NCBI RefSeq assembly: GCF_020382885.2 | Contig: NC_058494.1 | Coordinates: 14,526,001 to 14,590,000 of the forward strand | Source: Scatophagus argus | Taxonomy: Eukaryota > Chordata > Actinopteri > Scatophagidae | Direction of reading: 5' to 3' | Length of the DNA: 64,000 nucleotides | Shown: positions 1 through 13,894 of the stretch, piece by piece | Layout of the letters: every line of letters begins with the position of its first letter | Numbering within the stretch: the first letter of the stretch is position 1 | Translations under genes and position numbers: made by a program | Notes under the pieces: generated by a model | What the model was told of the DNA's origin: nothing | What the model saw: only the letters and a program-made list of their open reading frames with translations | The model's database searches: none

Positions 1-157
1 AGGATGCATCGATCTCTCTCCTGGTTTTCTTGGTCTCATCTTGTCCCTCCCTTTGCTTCTTTCCCATCTCGGTGGTGGGAGACACAGAGGGACTGACAGG
101 ACTGAAGGCAGACAGACAGACAGACAGACAGACAGGACAAACAGGAGGTGGTGATCA

Positions 158-3100
158 CTACTCCATGGCCTCCTGGTTCTCTTGGTCTGCGCTGATCTCC
201 TCGCTGACCTCTTTGCCCTCCTTGCTCCTCTTGCTCTTCTTATGTTTGTGCCTACGGTGGCTGTCGCCCTCCTCGCTGTCGTGCCTCCTCCTGCTGCTGC
301 TGCTAACGGAAAGAAAAGAACAAAAGTGAGCGAATGGCACGGGAGATTCAAAAAGCAGAGGACACAGATGAGAAGTGGGATGAAGAGCAGGGAGGGAAGG
401 CGATTGTGTGGGAAGGGGAGATAAAGACAGACAAGAAGATGAATGGGTGAAAGAAGGAAAAGGTGAAGTGAAATGGACAAAAGAGAGGCAGCATGGTGCC
501 TGTCAGTCTTCCCATTTTCACACAACACAGTAGATTTATCACTTGAAATTCTGTGTCATTTTTTTTGGTCGCTGACAGAAGCAGCTTCTCATCCTACCCG
601 CAAAAATCCTCAGTCTTATCAACAGGCTTTGAGGATGACAGCTGACTGATGTGCTTTAATGCTATCTCAGTCAACATAGGCTGGGTGGGGCAAATAGTGG
701 CACACAGTGGTTGTGCTAGTTCGGAACATGTGCTTTTTTGTTTTGTTTTGTTTAATGCTACCCTCTTTACATCCCGAGCATCACTCTTGCTATAGCTCTA
801 TTCTGTTCTACTCATGGGAGAGATTCAGCAAATGGTCAACTGGTCTAAGAGAGAGGTTTTGGTTGTGTGTTTATTTACCTGCGAGAGGACTTGTGGCGTC
901 CTTCCTCTTTGTCTCGGTGCCGCCTCTCTCTGTGTCTTTCCTCTTTCTCTCGGCTCGACCGGTCACGATGCCGCTCACCGTAACCACGCTCCTGGTACTC
1001 GCGGAAACGATACCGCTCCTCATCGCTAGTTGAAAGAAGAGAGGAGGTTTGTCGTGCCAAACAAGTCCATTCTCTGGTTAAAATGTGGTATTTTGTACAA
1101 GTAAAACAACAAATGTTTTATCAGTGTGTGTCTATGAGCTTGTGAACATAACCACCATTTGCCTAAAATATGCTTTTCAGACAAGTTTCAAGGCAATTTG
1201 CAACAACAACTTCATTAAAATAACATGTAGTAACATGAAACCACATCCAAGGCACGAAAAATTGAGTTGGCAGCCCGCCATGTCTAAATGAATGTAACTG
1301 GTAGTGGAAACACAGACTTTTATATGATATTGACAAACTAATTGCATTTAATGAGAATCTGTCACATCATGGCTGACACCCGATCCAGTCACTGTGATCT
1401 ACTGGGAAAGGCTTATCGAACTGCTGCATCCACAGACAAACTTAAGACAAAATAAAAGCAGCATTACTTAAAAACATTGTTTATCACTTTGTATATCATA
1501 TTCGGTGGCTTTACAAAACGCCAGTCAACTCACACTCCGGCATGTGAAATATAAATGTGAGTTTGTGTCCCTCTCACCTGGTGTAGCTCATAGCTGAGGG
1601 GCTGTGCTCTCTCTCTCTGTCCCGCTCATGCGTCCTCTCTCGGGGCCTGTCTCTCTCCTTGTCTCTCTTGTCGTCTCGACGGGGATAGTAGTCCCAGGAT
1701 TTAGAGTTGTCCACTATGGGGGGCCACGGAGGAGGAACGCCCCCAGCCATGGGTGGAGGGTATCCACCTGAAAAAAGTGATAAAAAGGTAAAGATGAGAG
1801 GAGCCAAAGACTCGGTTATTACTTTGTGTTTAAACGTTTCCTGGAAAGGAAACTTTACCCAAATCCAGTTAGCAATCTGTCAAATATAAAGACAATGCAA
1901 ATTAAACAATTTGAACATGATTGTGTTTCTGAAAACTAGGAATGCACATTTGCTTTAATTTACAAAAAATAATATCTATAGCTTCAAACCCAGTCACTGT
2001 TTTCTGTGTACATATTACATTGCAAGAGATGGACTATCAAAGGACAGGAAATGAGTTCTGACATTTGCTGCTTTGCTGAGGTCTGAAAACCAGATTACAC
2101 TGTAAGGCTTCCTACCTTGAGGGAATGGGTAGGAAGGGACAGAGCGTCCATCATAACTTCCAGCGTGGCCACTGTGGAAACAGAGCAAAGGCGACACGTT
2201 GCACAGTGTACGTTTGTGTGTAAAGTGATTCAACTGACAGTATGGAAATAAGTTCTCTATTTTAAGGAGACATAGAACTAACCTTTCAGATTAACTAACA
2301 CAAAACTAAGTGACCCCAACATGAGTCTCACACACATCACATATTTAACAGAGTGTTATATGTGAATACGTCTTTTGCAGCAGACAAAAACTGAGGTCTG
2401 ACTTCAGTCGGACTTTGAGTTGTGGACCTGACAGAAAAGCTTGGTCCATAAACAAACAGGCAGTAAAAGTGTTTGTGTGTGTGCCACGCGTCTGTTTACA
2501 TATCAAAGTAAAGTCGTAAAGTTCAAATGTTTTTCTATGGAACTTTCTAATGAAGAAAAATATGAACTTTAAACTTGTGGCATCAGTCACATTCATGTTG
2601 CTTTTTGTAAAAGGTATTTTTCTGCATCCCTGTCGTAGCAGTAGAAAAACTTTTGGGATCCATGCAGTCACCTTTTGAAATGATGATTACAAAATATAGA
2701 AATAGCAATGTGTTAACTGCTTCATAAATCATTTTTTTTTTGTTTGCATCTGTCATGATTGTACTAATTAGCTGTTAAAAAATACCACTGGCCTGCTGAT
2801 TTGTGGTGCCCCTTCTACACAACAATGTGGCTGGGAGCAGATTTATAAATCACCACACCATCAAATCTACGTTACATCTGACATTCACCTTCACCCAGAC
2901 CTTCTGTGCCAACATGGAACAAAAGAGAAGGTGTACATGGAGACTCCTACACAGTGTGTGTGCCAAACACCTACCACTTCACACTTTGTGTGTGCGTGTG
3001 TGTTTACATGTGAGCTACCTGTCCATAGTGGGGATGATAGCAGGAGGGGGACCACTAGGTGGAGGAGGAAAACCAGGAGGTGGGACTGTAATGGGCAACC

Positions 3101-6100
3101 CTACAAGAGAGGAAGAGAGGATAAAGAGATCGAAAACAATCAGAAACAGCAAACATAGGATGAAATTAAATATACCAAGAGAGCAGCTCAGAGAGAACAA
3201 GATGGTGGCTATGAACTCACTGGGTGGGGGGATGAGTGGGGGTGCGGCGCTGACGTTGGGTGGTGGAGGCAGGAACGGAGGTGGCGGTATGTTTGGAGGA
3301 AGGGGTCCAGGCGGGAAGAAGGTGGGTATCTTAGCTGGAGTCGGCTCTGCATCTGATTGTTCAGCGATCACCTGCACGACAGAAGACAGGAGAGGTTAAG
3401 ATGACAGCAGACACTCACTTCAGTCAATCAGTGGACTTTTTGACCCAGAATGACTCAATGCCTCAGTGCACCTGGATATTGTTGCCATCCAAATTGTGCC
3501 TGCGCCGCCCCTCCACCCTGCTGATGGTGGCCGTCTGCCCACCAATCACATCTATAGTACCACTCGTCTTCCTGCGAGAAGGATATAAGAAATACAAATC
3601 AGGGCACTGAGCAGAAGCCATAACAGGTGACACAGGTGACACATAACCAGCAAACATAACCCGCAGTGCACATAAACTACGTGTCTAAGTCACATGAGAG
3701 ACTTCAACAATGTGGTCTTAAATCATTTCCACAGAATGCACACTGTGACAAACACAGGCTGATGCAGATTTTGATTTCTAAAACCAGCAATATAACAACA
3801 ACATAAACACATGATGAAAATAAAAAGTCTCCACACAGAACTGCAATTGATCTATATATTTAGCAGGGAACTTCACAGTGTAAAAATCTATTTGACACAA
3901 ACTTTCTGGTGGACGAAATATGTAATAACATGGTTTCGGATGGACATGTCCCTGAAGAAGACATTATATGGTGATTTGAGAAAACTATGCATCTTCAACT
4001 GTGGTGGGACATAAGTACATTTACTCAAGTGCAGTAATTGTACTTGAGTATTCCCACTTCCTGTTAATTTGGACTTCTACTGCACTACCACTGAGAAATA
4101 CGGTTTATTTATTTGAAAAGTTTAGTTACTCGTTACACTGCAGATTTAGTTAATCAACAAATACATTTTGGTGTATTATAGATTCAAACTAAACTCTTTT
4201 GACCTTGAGGGGAAATCAACGAAATACACGAGAGATAAATTATATCAAGTAGATAAGGCGTCTTTATCAGCTTAAACATTTAAGTGACAAACACATTATG
4301 CATCAGTAATGATAATCCCATTCTGCATAATGGTACTGGTACTTCAATTATATTTCGATGCCAATGCTTTTGTATTTTTAAAGTTTAAATGTATGACTCT
4401 TACTTTCTGCAACTGACTTCATGTTGCACTAGAGTGTGTTTCTAAAACCATCACAATGTTCCTGACATTTTGATCCCTGAATTAATGATGTCAAATCACT
4501 ACAAAATGACCTTTGAATTTTGAAGCATGTAATTTAAAATAGTAAACAATGAGCAGTGAATGCAGCTAACACTGATATTCTGTTGTTATGACACAGGTAC
4601 ATCAACCACCCCCAAAAGACAGAAATATGGGCACAATCAAAGTATTTCTGGGGCCTTGGAAGTAGCGCCGGGAGTTTTTCTGTGGTCACGTTTCATGGTC
4701 AAGAAAAACGCCAGGCCCCTCATTTTAACAGGTACACATTTCCCCATCAGGCCCATTTAACTACGTAGGCACGAGGCCATGCCCACTTACGTATAATAGG
4801 ACATGTCCTGAACAGGCGGGCCAGTCCACTGAGGGGGAGAGATCCTACCATTTTGAAACAAAGGACAGGGGTAAAGGAGATGAGAGTAACATCGGCCCTG
4901 ACACACACAAACACTCACATACAGCCCACGGGATGGTGACCTACTTTAATCACAGGGCCCACTGGTAAAGCTGGAGGTGATCAGGTGTGTGTGTCTGTGT
5001 GAGTCAAGATGGTGTCTGAGCATATTTAGCTTAACACAAGAAATGTTATCACTGAGCAGTTTGCTTCCAAACAAACTAAAGATTGTTTTTATGTAATCAT
5101 TTGTTAGTCTCCTCATCGCTCCAGCTCTGATTGTTTTAATCTGCTGCTGTTTTTACTCTCAACAGTGGAGTGGAGGGTTCAGTGGACATTTGATTCACAT
5201 CCTTCATGTAGGTTATGTATTATCTTTTAAAGATGTACCAACATTTCCACCTGAACATATTTTTTTGTCCATGTTTTGATTTATTAGTAGTTTCACATTT
5301 CCATTCAGCTTTACTTTAATAAGTATGTACATAAAACAGGTAGAAGGAAACACTCTTATAGTTAGCTGATCTACTCTTCTGTACACATCACTCCTAGTGT
5401 AAAGTGCATGCGTGTCCTATTTCCAGATATCTTTAATAAGTGAAGATAAAAGCAGAGCTGTTACCTGGGGACCTGAGTGACAGACTTGTACAGGCTGACA
5501 GGAGATGTGAAGTCTGGTTTAGAGGTGTGGACAGGCACACTGGACAAGTCCTTCTCATTGCCAGTCCTGCCTTGCTGAACCTTAAAAGAGCCAGAATAAG
5601 CCTGTTAATATATTTCACTGTCTTAATACCAGGAGAAATAATTAATCTTCATTTTAAAGCACATATAGTCTAACAAAGCAATTTACAGCAAAAGGAAGTC
5701 TCTCCAAAATGTAGAAATACAAGTGACAGACTGGTTCAAAGCAAAAGTATAACATTTACTTCTGTTGTTGTTCCTAACTTAAAGGGTAACCTCAGTAAAA
5801 TATCAGGGAAGGAGTGAAAGGAAGGATGGACATCAGAGAATCAGTGGGGGGAAAACAGCATGTAGAGCCACACACCTAATGCAGTGACTTAAGGGTTTAT
5901 TTCAACAGATCAGTCAGAGTTGGTAGTTGTGGGGATGGTGGAAAAGAAGGTTCTGGTGAGTTTTATTTTGTTTCTGTAAGGCAGTGAAAGGTGCATTTAA
6001 ATGGTAAAAATTACTCTTTCTGTAAATGGGCACCAGAGGCTTTGACGAGAATAACAATATGGATCTGCCAGTGGCAAAGTGCCTGTAGGAGTGACACAAA

Positions 6101-9015
6101 CCATGTGAAAATAGAGTCCGGGTTGAAAAATACCAAAGTTACCTTTTCCAAAAGGTGGTAAAATGTTTCTTAAAATGTTAAGGTATACAGGAGAATGACT
6201 GAAAAATAATTTCAGGAAGTTGCCAAACCACCCTGATTTCATACAGACTCCAAATGTAGAGAAGAAAGAAACAGAGAGTAGGCACTGGTCTCTCACAGTG
6301 ATCTTGCTCGCCACAGAACTGACAGTAGAGACCTCCAGACCCATGCGTAGCCTCTTTTGTTTTTCGCAGTAAGCCTTCCAGGTGTCTTCATTGAAGCCAT
6401 AGTTAAAGTAGTCTGACAGATCCGCTCCTATATACACAGGCACCCAAACAAAGAAACTTGTGAAATACTGTACATGCCTAAAGAAACAGTTTTATTATAC
6501 ATGTTATGTTTTTTACAGTTTAAAAAGCTACACAAACACACCTGGCTTCCTCCAGGGCTTCTCTTCAAAAGACTCCATTTCCACCTCCAGCACAGGAACC
6601 CCATTAATGCTTCCAGGAGCATCCAGATCCACTCCCTTCAGCTTGGTTGCTGAAGAAAATAAACGACACGACTTTTAAACAATCTCTTCTCTACACTTCA
6701 TGTGTTAAGGTTCTTTTTAAAGGTAAAAACAGGAAAAAGGAGAATAGCAGCAGGTTCAAAAATGCCAATACCTTGTCCATATGGTCTGGAGCCTGTTGTC
6801 TTTATATTGAGATTGACAGGTGGAGCTCCATAAGGTCTGAGAGGTGGAAAAAGAATTGAAAGCCTGTCAGCAATACATTTTATCACAATGTCTACCCATT
6901 ATTAAAGCTGTCCAGTACACCACGTACATAATACCATAAACAAACAACTACACCAGTCAGTTCTGTTGTACTAGTGATTCTGTTTCTTGAGCTGCTGCAA
7001 ATGTACAATGAAAAGTGTACAAAAGCAACTGAAACCCAATTTCTCTTTGTTTACAACTGAGACTAACATCATTAAAGTAAAACCTACGTATACTGCGGTG
7101 CTCCAGTTTTTATGTCTCCAATGGTGACGCGGACATCATCATCATCATCATCGCTGTCACTGTCACTGTCAACATCCTCACCTACAGCTTCACCTGTGGT
7201 CTAACAGACCAGGAGGGGAAAAAGAATGAGACGACTTCTTTTCCAGAGAGACAGAAAGAAAGCGGTGAGAGGAATGAGGTCCAGGGGAAGGAAAGCACAT
7301 AGACAAAAACAAAACTAACAAAAATGACAACACACGTCGCAACACATACTGCACTCAAGCGATCTACCTCAGAGGTCACTCCATTCCCTGTAGCGTGTGC
7401 AGCATCTTCTGTTGAAGCATCAGTGGGTGCACTACAGCACATAAAATGAAACATTAAACTCAGTAAACATAGTCAAACAACAACAATTTGTTTAGAAATG
7501 CCCAGAGTGATTATCAGAGCTGAGACTCAGCTTTTTTGTTTTAGTATAAAGTTGGGTGTTTTTTTATGTCTCATTGCTGATTAAATAATTTTAAAATAAA
7601 TATTCTTAATAGCAGATTTAAGTAAACAGAATTAATCTAAATCTGCAAGGTATCCAGAAATTTAAGCTATCAAATAAATACATTTACATTTAGTATTTGC
7701 CTCCAAAATGTAATGGAGTGGAAGAAAGAAAAAGCAGAAAATTAAAATACTCAAGTAAAAAGCAAGTACCTCAAAATTGTACTTAAGTGCAGTATTTGAG
7801 TTAATTGTTCTGAGTTGCTGTAAATTCAATCACTGGATTTTCCTAATTTTGACACAGAGAACTTTTATCTATTCTTTAAATTTATATCAGTTCCAAATAT
7901 TGCCAATCAGTCTCCTTGATCACTAATAATCAGTATAGGCCCTGAAATCAATAAACATATTGGCCAGTCTCTATACAGCACCACAAAAGCTACACAAAGT
8001 TTGCCCTTTTGAAGCTAACGTCACAATCACAATGCTAATGTAAGGATTAAAGATTTACAGCTTGACACAAGACAACAAATGAATTAATGCAGTTTTAACT
8101 TGTTCTTTTATCTACTTTTTTATTCAAAGTGTTGCTTGTGTCTGCATATCTGTAAACAACAAATTAGCAACACTAAAAGAATATTTTTCATCAATAGTTA
8201 AGTTCTTTAAATATATCTGTATAACTTAATGTGTAACTTAGAAGCAGACTGCACCAGACAATGATCAGTTCATTTTCATTTTTCTTTGAAAGCAAAAAAA
8301 AATGCATAGCTATGGATGTGCCCACTGAGGTGTTTTTATGCTTCTTTAAATGACTTCTCTGATGTGAACAGTACGTCCTCCCCCACCTACTCTGGATGTC
8401 AACAGGTGTCTACTTTTCTTATAATCTCTTACTCAAGTCCGAGGTGTTAGTTTATATTGGTTAACACAGATGTTAAATACCTGACTGCAGCATTCAGTTT
8501 GGCTTCTTCGTCCTCATCTTTGCTCTCGGACTCATCTGAAAAATGAAAAATATTTCTGTCAACAATAACTAACCCCAGGGGCCATTCATTGGTTGCTCAT
8601 ATTTAACCTTGTGCACAAAATCCAACAGAGAGCAACAGCAAGAGCATTTACCACGATTTAAGATAGAATGCTAAATTAACATGTCTCCAGAGGCATCTTT
8701 TAAATCCCCTTTTCGACAGTCATGTGGCTGCAAACGGCCGACAAAAGTAATTCAAATAGGCGCTGCTAGCTTAGCATCCAGGCTAACTAGCTAGCTAACC
8801 AAATAGCAGACATTGTTGTTGGCTGGCAGTTCATTAGTACAACAGCGCACCAGACACACATTGATACATGTCACTGACGACCAAGAGGGGTTTTGCTGGT
8901 TGACGCAGAGTATATGTATATGCTTTCTTTTTTTACCTCCATACAGCCATTCCTCCTCCTCATCTCCAGCACTGGCATCCGTGGTGGTTGTTTTGTCCGC
9001 TTCCTCCGCAGACAT
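158..9015 (-). CDS. fip1l1: fip1l1: pre-mRNA 3'-end-processing factor FIP1 (CPSF subunit), complete
   Basis: FIP1 is the CPSF subunit that binds poly(A) polymerase and U-rich RNA during nuclear cleavage and polyadenylation. Sixteen coding exons, 5' to 3': 9015-8937, 8535-8481, 7431-7368, 7200-7088, 6836-6772, 6649-6542, 6427-6297, 5580-5465, 4844-4791, 3571-3472, 3371-3221, 3100-3019, 2171-2116, 1767-1578, 1025-879, 302-158. They total 1458 nt (485 aa) and all junction phases agree. The N-terminus is acidic (EEEEWLYG, then a run of six Asp at about 7138-7155). The Fip1 signature follows at about residues 150-190 ([18 protein letters not shown], then [13 protein letters not shown]). Next come the [19 protein letters not shown] block, a proline-rich stretch ([10 protein letters not shown]) and an Arg/Glu/Asp-rich C-terminus ending [13 protein letters not shown]. 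The ATG gives the family N-terminus MSAEEADK. The protein is shorter than the roughly 590-aa human form, so further alternative exons may exist. The 3' UTR runs off the window. Confidence 0.95.
4010..4205 (+). repeat. Dispersed teleost repeat, fip1l1 intron (forward copy)
   Basis: This copy reads AAGTACATTTACTCAAGTGC and continues with TACTTGAGTATT and TTCTACTGCACTAC, the signature of a very common short interspersed sequence in fish genomes. A reverse-oriented relative lies at about 7590-7830. The family is recognised from general familiarity only; I cannot assign a class. Confidence 0.55.
7590..7830 (-). repeat. Dispersed teleost repeat, fip1l1 intron (inverted copy)
   Basis: The minus strand reads ACTTAAGTACAATTTTGAGG followed by TACTTGCTTTTTACTTGAGT and a block about a minimal ACTCCATTACATTTTGGAGG, which matches the repeat at 4010-4205 in the opposite orientation. 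With that copy it forms an imperfect inverted pair about 3.4 kb apart inside one pre-mRNA. Confidence 0.5.
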
Positions 9016-9210
9016 AATCAGCTAACACGGAGCGCTGAACCAACGGAAGCGTCGCAAAAACAACGTTCAATAAATGCTACTAAATGCTGAAATTCACATA
9101 CACGACTCCCTTCAGTGGGGAAACGCTGTAGTCCAAAAAAATTTAAGGAGTCACAGATTCATCGCACACCGCTGCTAGACAGCGTGAACCCGGAAGAGGT
9201 TGTTGGAGTC
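9016..9210 (-). promoter_or_regulatory. Probable fip1l1 promoter and 5' UTR
   Basis: This is the stretch just upstream of the fip1l1 ATG. It holds two ETS-type GGAAG cores (AACGGAAGCG near 9045 and CCCGGAAGAG near 9190) and several CpGs, and I see no TATA box. That fits the TATA-less promoter of a housekeeping gene. No transcription start site can be read from sequence alone. Confidence 0.35.
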
Positions 9211-9317
9211 CCGCTAAGGTCAATGTGTTGATGCAGAAGCACAGCGCCCCCTGGCGGACAAGACACATCGACTTTCGTTCCGGTGGCGCTTGTTGGGTTG
9301 TGAAGGTGCTATGGTTC

Positions 9318-9795
9318 CACTATCTAGACAAAAGTGCCCGGATACACCTCTTTATACGGCTGTTTTTCAAGGATGTTTTTCGGCCCCTTACTTCCAGTGA
9401 AGGGAAATCTTAATGCTTCATCATACCAGGACATTTTGGACAATACTATGCTTCCAGCATACAGTTTGGGGAAGGCCCTTTTCTATTCCAGCGTGACTGT
9501 GCTCCAGTACACAAAGCAAAGTTAATAAAGACATGGTTGGATGAGTTTGGTGTGGAAGAACTTGACTGGCCCACACAGAGCATGGAGATTGCCAGCCAGG
9601 CCCTTTTTTCAGTGCCTGACCTCACAAATGCTCTACTGCATGAATGGGAGAAAATTCCCACAGAAACAAAGCCTTCCTAGATGAGTGGAAGCTGTTATAG
9701 CTGCAATGCTCTCTATGTATTCAGAATGCAATGTCAGTAAAGTCCCTGCTGGTGTAATGGTCAGTCTGTCCCAAAACTTTTGTCTATATAGTGTA
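9318..9795 (+). mobile_element. Degenerate non-autonomous Tc1/mariner-like element, copy 1
   Basis: The element opens with CACTATCTAGACAAAAG and closes with TTTTGTCTATATAGTGTA, an inverted-terminal-repeat pair typical of Tc1-like elements that insert at TA. The interior keeps broken pieces of a transposase reading frame (peptides such as KTWLDEFGVEELDWP). At about 478 bp and with stop codons it cannot encode a functional enzyme. Related copies are at 20693-21130 and 55461-56286. Confidence 0.75.
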
Positions 9796-10639
9796 TCAAG
9801 ACCGTGATAATGAAATAAACTTTGATGTAGACTTTGAGTATTAATTGGTGTTATATTTTTTGGTTCTTGTATTGTGTGGACAAAAGACATGGACGAAAAA
9901 GGAGATGGTGATGGCTGCTTTTTCTGTCTACAGAGGCTGGCAACAGGGATAGGGAAATGTGGAGGGAGCTCACTCACTGTGGCCTAATGTGCCACAAGCA
10001 ATGACGAGGATTACAAGTAAATAAAATGGGTCTGAACCTGAAAGCAGCACAATCAGCAGCATGGGTCTGGCATAAGACCAGAGTAGCAGCCAATCCAGTC
10101 AGGTTTTCTCTTAACTTGGCTTCTTGTTTTGGCTTTTGTTTTGCAACAAAACATTATTGCAACACACTCTAAATCATTCATTCCCTATCCTACCCTATGG
10201 ATATTACAGACTCAGTCTTCCTGTTTGTTTGCATTACTTTTGAGGGAATTGATGTGAATTATAAAGGCCTACTGCTGAATTACACATGTTTTTATCTGTG
10301 GCAGCTCTTCAAAGTGAAGATGATTTTCAGAGGGATATGTTTTTTACAAAATATCCTCACTCTCCTGTTAATAGTCATATGACACAGAGTATCAGATTCC
10401 TGACCCCATTGGGCCCCCCTGGCTAGTTTACTAAAAGGGTAAAGCATACAATTGCTCTAAGGCCACAGACCCTCATAGGCCCTACTGAGTGTATGCTTTG
10501 TGATAACTGACTGCAAATTTGTGAATACGAATGACTAAATTACACAATCAGATGAGAACAAAATGATACATTTAGATTCTTAGATTCATTACCTAATCTT
10601 GTTGTCCATCTCGTGGAAAGAGCTGCTGACATTACCCTG

Positions 10640-11030
10640 GTGACAATGCTAGCAAATACAATGTTTACCGCACACGCTTAGTTAAGTGTGTTAGCATGAT
10701 AGCATTTGCTGATTTGCACTGGCCTGAGCTATGCAGCTGAAGCTGACGGTGCTGTTATTAGTTTGTAAGAAGGCTATTTATTCACAAACTGAAGTATATG
10801 ACAGATTTAAAAAAATAAAGTGGGATAAAGCGTAAGTAAATAAAGTGAAAATAAATTTATTACAGACATACATGCTAAGCTCATGGCAATTCATTTATGA
10901 CATATAAAGCTTTTTAATTGAAAATCACTAATAAAAACCTCAGGTGACTCAGTAAAGTTCATCCTCTGGGGACCCTGAATGCTAGTGCAAACTTTCTTGT
11001 CTGTCTTTCCAAAGGTTCTGAGATATTTCA
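10640..11030 (+). repeat. Old dispersed repeat with GTTAGCATGATAGCAT core
   Basis: Two blocks match a repeat family also present at about 20590-20692, 21131-21380 and 33445-33930. They are a GTTAGCATGATAGCATTTGC block and, further on, a TCATCCTCTGGGGACC block followed by AGATATTTCAGT. The middle is eroded. The class is unknown to me. Confidence 0.45.
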
Positions 11031-13894
11031 GTATGGAATACAAACACTGTGCGCACAGACATGTGGTGGTCCTATTGGTTGGTCAAGGCTGGCAGCTCAT
11101 TATTGTCCCAGGACATGGACGTGGCTTCATCTGGCCATGGTCCCAAGAGTGAAACGAGGAACTGATAATGAGAGCTAATGCCTGGCCTCCAGTCCAGTTC
11201 ATCTCGAAGGTGTGTGTGCACAAAGGCGACGCCATTTTTAAACAAGTCCCAACATGTTGCCACACAGTTGGCAGAATACTACTATCTAAAATGCCTGTTT
11301 CCCTTAAGTAGCACCAATTTGCATATATTTTTTTTAAATAGAACAGTGCAGTTTGTGAAAGGTAGTTTAGGCATCATGACTGCTCGTACTCACCTTTGGC
11401 CGTAAATACAGGTGTTAGAACTGTGAGAAGAGCTAATTCTACAGACCTGGGGTTGCACCCTTGCATGTATCGGCTTATGTCCTGGAGCTTGGAGCCATTT
11501 CCTCTAATGCCCTATGAATGATTCTCAATGCGATTTCTCTGACAAAACTGTACTGACTTTCTCTACCAGGATTTGACTAAGCTCATACATTCTACCCATC
11601 CTGCATGCTATATCTTTCAAGTATTATATAAAGTACTGTTCCAGAAGCATTAGCCACATTTGCTATTATTTATACTTCACATGCTAACACCATAAGTTTT
11701 TCAATCCACACACAACTTAATTATGTTTATTTATATTCAACTCTTTTCATGAAATCAAGCGGCAGCTGCAGGCTCATCATCAGTAAAATGACTCATAACT
11801 GATGCTGAGGCTCTGTTTGCACAAGACGTTGTCCTGTCAATGCAAAGAGGATTCTTAATGGATTTATGGCCTTTGACTGTTAAAGTGGAAACCACTTTAG
11901 TGTTGTCAGTAAATGACGAGGAAATCTGTGGATTCTCTCACTCTCTCTTTTCACCAACATGTTAGATATTAGCACTTCTACACACTGGTGATTACGCCGA
12001 GGTGGACGTTCACACCTGCTTTGATGCATCTGATGCTGAAATGTAATTAATTCGAATGCACGGATATAGACATGGACATGGACATGCACTTACATGGTGG
12101 CAACTTTACATTTGTGGGTATATTGATTTTTTTTTTCCTATGCAATGACCACACGTGGTGTTCATATCACAAGTATCTAGCTAATATATCACATGGCATG
12201 TGTGAGCTCCTGAGTGGGTCTCTGTGAACACTCACACACACACTCACACATACACATGTGAACACACACACAGGGAGGCACAGGAGGGATATGGATGCCA
12301 ACGGTCTCTCAGTTAAACTGATCATGGAAATTGCATTTGTCATTCACTCTGTCTCCCACAGCCTCATCTCTCGTTCAGTTTCGATTATTCCTCTCTGTCT
12401 TTTACCCCATCGGCCCTCCTGATCACACTACATCCCTCTTTTTGCCTTTTTTCTCCATGTGATGCTTTTTTTTCTGAAATCCCTCTTTTTAATCACTGCT
12501 ATCCATCTTCCCTACTAAGATTTTCAAATGCAATTTGCCTGATTGATATGACCATAATTAGGTAACTGCAGTTTGGATCCTGTACAAGGTTGGTATAACC
12601 ATTCAGACAACACACTATTAAAAGACTGCTGTCCTGTGAAAACTATGTGTGGGGATTATGAGTTTTTAAAACAAACAGAAGGATTAAGTTTTGGGTTCAC
12701 AAAACATTCAAGTATGTGAAACAGACTAAACCATTTTAAAACCCATTGGATATGACGACAGGAAGCCATTTATTGCAAATCATTAAAACATATTAAAGGA
12801 ATGTGAAAATACTGACTATACACTCAGCTGCAAGTTTTTTTAGCTAGTCTAATGTAACAGTCCTGCATTAAGTCCAGACTTCACTGTTCCCTTTTCATTG
12901 AAACTGTTTTAGAGAGGTGTTTCTATTACTTTGTCCAACCCACAATAAACTCAACAACTAAAACAGCTTCAATTAACACTGGACATCATAACCTCCAGAT
13001 AGGTGGGGTTTTACTACAGGAATGTTGCGTTAGACTGCATTAGTTTTACCTGGGTGTAGCTCACAAACTGGCAGCTGAGTCTACAATATGCAAAAGAGCA
13101 GTACAGCACAGCAATTGAATTTAATAGCAAATGCGAGAACCGCATCAGGAGAGGGCCAAACTAAAAGTTGAAGGAGGCGGCAGGTTTTGAACTCAGTACA
13201 GTTTCTCGTGTTCTTCTTTTCTTTTTCCATAACCTGTTCCTCTTCTCCTCCTCCCCCCCTTCTTTTAGCCTTCTGCACTCCATCCTCGAGTGCCATGCCT
13301 GCCTTTTTAGTTCTTCCATCACCCTCTGTATCATGTGTATCTGTATCATCTGTATCTGTATCATCTCTCTCTCTGCCTCTTGTTGGCTCCATGCTGCCTC
13401 CCTCCATGCATCCATCCCTCTCTCCTTACAGTGGGATTAGGGCGGTTTACAGCCGAGTCGATGCTAATCGGGTTTATCCAGACAGAGGGTGATCACTGAG
13501 CTATCAGTAATTACACACATATTAGCTTACTCAGATATGTGCCCTGGCACATTTTCAATCCACATCATCTCCGCGGATCAAACATATGGTTATCTCAAAA
13601 GTGTGATGCCATACATGACAGCTTAACGCGGCAGTTTCTACTCTTTTGTTTTGTGACACAAAGATCCATCTGTTGTGAAAATAAATGTTTTTCTCAATCT
13701 ATTAAGCCTCAGAACTTGAGATAATTGTTGCAAATCCGATTAGACAAAGTGTAATTTTTCTACTGATGCACAATTAAAATTTGACATTAGAAAAAAAAGG
13801 TCCAATAATTCAGTTTAGTAAGTCCATTGCAAAACAACAAAGCGCACAGCAACAGTAACATGGAATTTCCCTCTATGTTTCGAGTAATGCTTTG

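Larger units (their letters stand above)
303..8936 (-). other. fip1l1 introns
   Basis: The 15 introns carry no further exon that I can support. Two copies of one dispersed teleost-type repeat lie in opposite orientation (about 4010-4205 and 7590-7830). The intron at 2172-3018 carries a short GT-rich stretch next to the exon-12 donor. The other stretches over 300 bases (303-878, 1026-1577, 1768-2115, 3572-4790, 4845-5464, 5581-6296, 7432-8480, 8536-8936) look like ordinary AT-rich intron. Confidence 0.6.

Noticed and set aside
13081..13492. Overlapping open frames on both strands near 13.1-13.5 kb
   Set aside because: Both are low-complexity (Ser/Cys/Ile-rich or Arg/Glu/Thr-rich) readings of CT/ATCTGT simple repeats.
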